Assembly (NCBI RefSeq): GCF_000612505.1
Contig: NZ_CP004078.1
Span: 1,600,001 to 1,664,000 of the forward strand
Origin: Paenibacillus sabinae T27
GTDB lineage: Bacteria > Bacillota > Bacilli > Paenibacillales > Paenibacillaceae
Direction: 5' to 3'
DNA: 64,000 bases
The position numbers and the translations under genes are program-made. Below, one piece after another: positions 62,523 to 64,000 of the stretch (its first letter is position 1; every line of letters starts with the position of its first letter). The notes under the pieces are model-generated. The model did no database searches, was not told the origin of the DNA, and worked only from the letters and a program-made list of their open reading frames with translations.

Positions 62523-62819
62523 ATGATGTTAACCGGCAAACAAAAGCGCTATCTTCGCTCGCTTGCGCACCATCTCGATCCTGTGTTTCAGGTCGGAAAG
62601 GGCGGCGTTAACGAGCATCTGGTCCGCCACATCGAGGAGGCGATTGAAAAGCGCGAGCTGATGAAGGTCAGCGTGTTAAATAACTGCGACGAGGACCCGA
62701 AGGATGTGGGCGCCGAGCTTGCGGAGCAGTCGGGCTCCGAGCTGGTACAGGTGATCGGCAAGACGATCATCCTGTACAAGGAATCCCGCGACAACAAGAC
62801 CATTGAGCTGCCTCGCTGA
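62523..62819 (+). CDS. yhbY: CRM-domain RNA-binding protein YhbY
   Basis: A 98-residue RNA-binding protein associated with pre-50S ribosomes. It consists of one CRM domain, with RSLAHHLDPVFQVGKGG near the start and the GxxG-like loop in it, then ELMKVSVLNNC and LVQVIGKTIILYKES. AAGGAG lies 9 nt before ATG 62523; the earlier frame from 62499 lacks a site. Confidence 0.95.
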   Translation: MMLTGKQKRYLRSLAHHLDPVFQVGKGGVNEHLVRHIEEAIEKRELMKVSVLNNCDEDPKDVGAELAEQSGSELVQVIGKTIILYKESRDNKTIELPR

Positions 62820-62923
62820 CGCAGTGCGTCTGTAAGCGGGCGTGATATGTCCGCACTTCTTGCGCTGGCGGTCTGAAGAGGAGACCGGCGCAAGGAGGGC
62901 TATTACGCAAGGGAGGTGGGGGC

Positions 62924-63526
62924 GTGAAGGTCGGCATTATGGGCGGCACCTTCGATCCCATTCATATCGGCCATTTGCTGGCTGCGGAGACGGCCAGAGA
63001 TGCCTTCGGGCTGGAACAGGTATGGTTTATGCCATCGCATATCCCGCCGCATAAGCATGCTGCCGGCGCTTCCGGCGAAGAAAGGCTGGAGCTGGTGCGC
63101 GAGGCGATCAAGGACGATGAATCTTTTCGCATCCTCGATTGGGAAATTGTGCGCGGAGGCGTTTCTTATACGATTGAGACGGTGCGGCAGCTGCAGGAAC
63201 GTTATCCGTCGGAGGATTTTTACTTTATTATCGGAGCGGATATGGTTCGGTATTTGCCCAAATGGAGGGAGATCGACGAACTGGTCCGCCGGCTCTTCTT
63301 CATCGGAGTGGGCAGGCCGGGGACACCCCTTGACCTGAATGAACTTCCCGTTCATATCGCCGAGCGGGTGCTGCTGGCGGATATGCCGATGGTTGATATC
63401 TCTTCTACCATGATCCGGGAGCGGGCCGCCCACGGGAAATCGATCCGGTATATGGTGCCGGAAGCGGTATTCGACTACGTGCAAAGGGGGAATTTGTATG
63501 GAGTTCAGCCGCGAAGCGTTGATTAA
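62924..63526 (+). CDS. nadD: Nicotinate-nucleotide adenylyltransferase
   Basis: A 200-residue enzyme that adenylates nicotinate mononucleotide in NAD synthesis. The nucleotidyltransferase motif GTFDPIHIGHLLAAE begins near residue 8, FMPSHIPPHK follows near 37, FIIGADMVRYLPKW near 104 and the ISSTMIRERAAHGKSIRYMV signature near 165. GTG 62924 has GGGAGGTGGGGG upstream. Its end overlaps the yqeK start by 29 bp. Confidence 0.96.
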   Translation: MKVGIMGGTFDPIHIGHLLAAETARDAFGLEQVWFMPSHIPPHKHAAGASGEERLELVREAIKDDESFRILDWEIVRGGVSYTIETVRQLQERYPSEDFYFIIGADMVRYLPKWREIDELVRRLFFIGVGRPGTPLDLNELPVHIAERVLLADMPMVDISSTMIRERAAHGKSIRYMVPEAVFDYVQRGNLYGVQPRSVD

Positions 63527-64000
63527 ATCGGTATCGGCGCAGATGCCTGCTAAGCGCTGGAAGCATACGCTGGGCGTTATGGAGACGGCGGTTAAGCTGG
63601 CCCGAAAATACGGAGGAGATCCGGAGCGCGCCGAGAAAGCGGCCATTCTGCATGATGTGGCGAAATATTGGCCGGTCGAACGGCAGCGTGAAATCATTAC
63701 GCAGAATCATCTTTCGCCGGAACTGCTCACCTATGACAAGCAGCTGTGGCATGCGGAGGTCGGGGCCTTTGTGGCGCAGACGGAGTATGGCATTGAGGAT
63801 AGGGAAGTGCTTGACGCGATCCGCTACCACACCTCGGGGCGGGAAGGCATGACCCTGATTGACAAAATCGTCTGTCTGGCCGATTACATCGAGCCGGGCC
63901 GCGATTTTCCAGGCGTTGACCGCATCCGCAAGCTGTCCAAATCGAGTCTCGAAGAGGGATTAATCGCCGGATTCGATTCCACGATCAGCCTGCTGTTGGA
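63498..64000 (+). CDS. yqeK: HD-domain phosphohydrolase YqeK (3' partial)
   Basis: The frame is open to the window edge, giving the first 167 residues of an HD-domain enzyme. Metal ligands are in KHTLGVMETA near residue 22, ILHDVAKYW near 51, WHAEVGAF near 83 and HTSGREGMTLIDKIVCLADYIEPG near 113-136. YqeK-type proteins hydrolyse symmetrical diadenosine tetraphosphate in known cases. AAAGGGGGAA precedes ATG 63498, inside nadD. Confidence 0.94.
   Translation, partial: MEFSREALIKSVSAQMPAKRWKHTLGVMETAVKLARKYGGDPERAEKAAILHDVAKYWPVERQREIITQNHLSPELLTYDKQLWHAEVGAFVAQTEYGIEDREVLDAIRYHTSGREGMTLIDKIVCLADYIEPGRDFPGVDRIRKLSKSSLEEGLIAGFDSTISLLL

Noticed and set aside
1..64000. CRISPR arrays, tRNA or rRNA genes, and prophage modules
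   Set aside because: No regular repeat-spacer pattern, cloverleaf or rRNA stretch was noticed by reading, and no phage structural or integrase genes are present. A tRNA could be missed by eye; a covariance search would decide.

Overview
The window looks like chromosome of an endospore-forming Gram-positive bacterium of the Paenibacillus type. It has moderate GC, AGGAGG-type ribosome binding sites, frequent GTG and TTG starts, CUT1 sugar ABC systems paired with YesM/YesN-type two-component systems, a mother-cell sigma-K gene, spoVAC/AD/AEb and a CotS-like coat protein. No rRNA, tRNA or CRISPR array was seen.

Layout. 1-7.6 kb: end of a sugar ABC permease, its binding lipoprotein, a YesM/YesN sensor-regulator pair and a secreted beta-helix protein. 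7.8-8.5 kb: a frameshifted lipoprotein. 8.7-16 kb: a LacI-type regulator with three matching operators, a sugar ABC importer, a nitrilase-fold hydrolase and an alpha/alpha-barrel glycosidase. 16.1-17 kb: a 58-residue protein overlapping a zeta-toxin-like kinase. 17-20.8 kb: three short-chain dehydrogenases around a TetR-type regulator, with a shared 36-nt upstream element. 21.3-25.7 kb: sigK, a frameshifted secA2-like gene, a DNA alkylation repair gene and a stray sigK fragment.

25.8-39.6 kb is the most unusual part. It is a sugar-transfer island: an AT-rich epimerase between two copies of an 80-bp repeat, two related glycosyltransferases, a GT4/PIG-L/GT4/GT2 operon on the minus strand, a glycosyltransferase fused to a lectin-like repeat domain, a HipA-like kinase, two tandem Cys-rich proteins with Ser/Asp tails, a CotS-family kinase-like protein and a Gly/His-rich membrane protein. 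I infer that it builds and glycosylates a spore surface layer. An IS3-family element has split the second Cys-rich gene. Removing the element and one copy of its AGTAT target duplication restores a 213-codon frame, against 212 in the intact twin.

39.7-50.5 kb is mostly metabolism: a DinB protein, an aldo/keto reductase, a 2-hydroxyacid dehydrogenase, an 8-oxoguanine/guanine deaminase-type amidohydrolase, the complete mtlA-mtlR-mtlF-mtlD mannitol operon and an M42 peptidase. The deaminase is preceded by a complete guanine-class purine riboswitch. Its 3' half is also the 5' arm of the terminator, so guanine should turn the gene on. 50.7-55.1 kb: spoVAC-AD-AEb and a short stretch of DNA-repair gene remnants (an ATP-dependent ligase and a SRAP protein). 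55.4-64 kb: a MoxR/DUF58/transglutaminase operon, then the housekeeping run yqeG-yqeH-aroE-yhbY-nadD-yqeK, which continues past the window.
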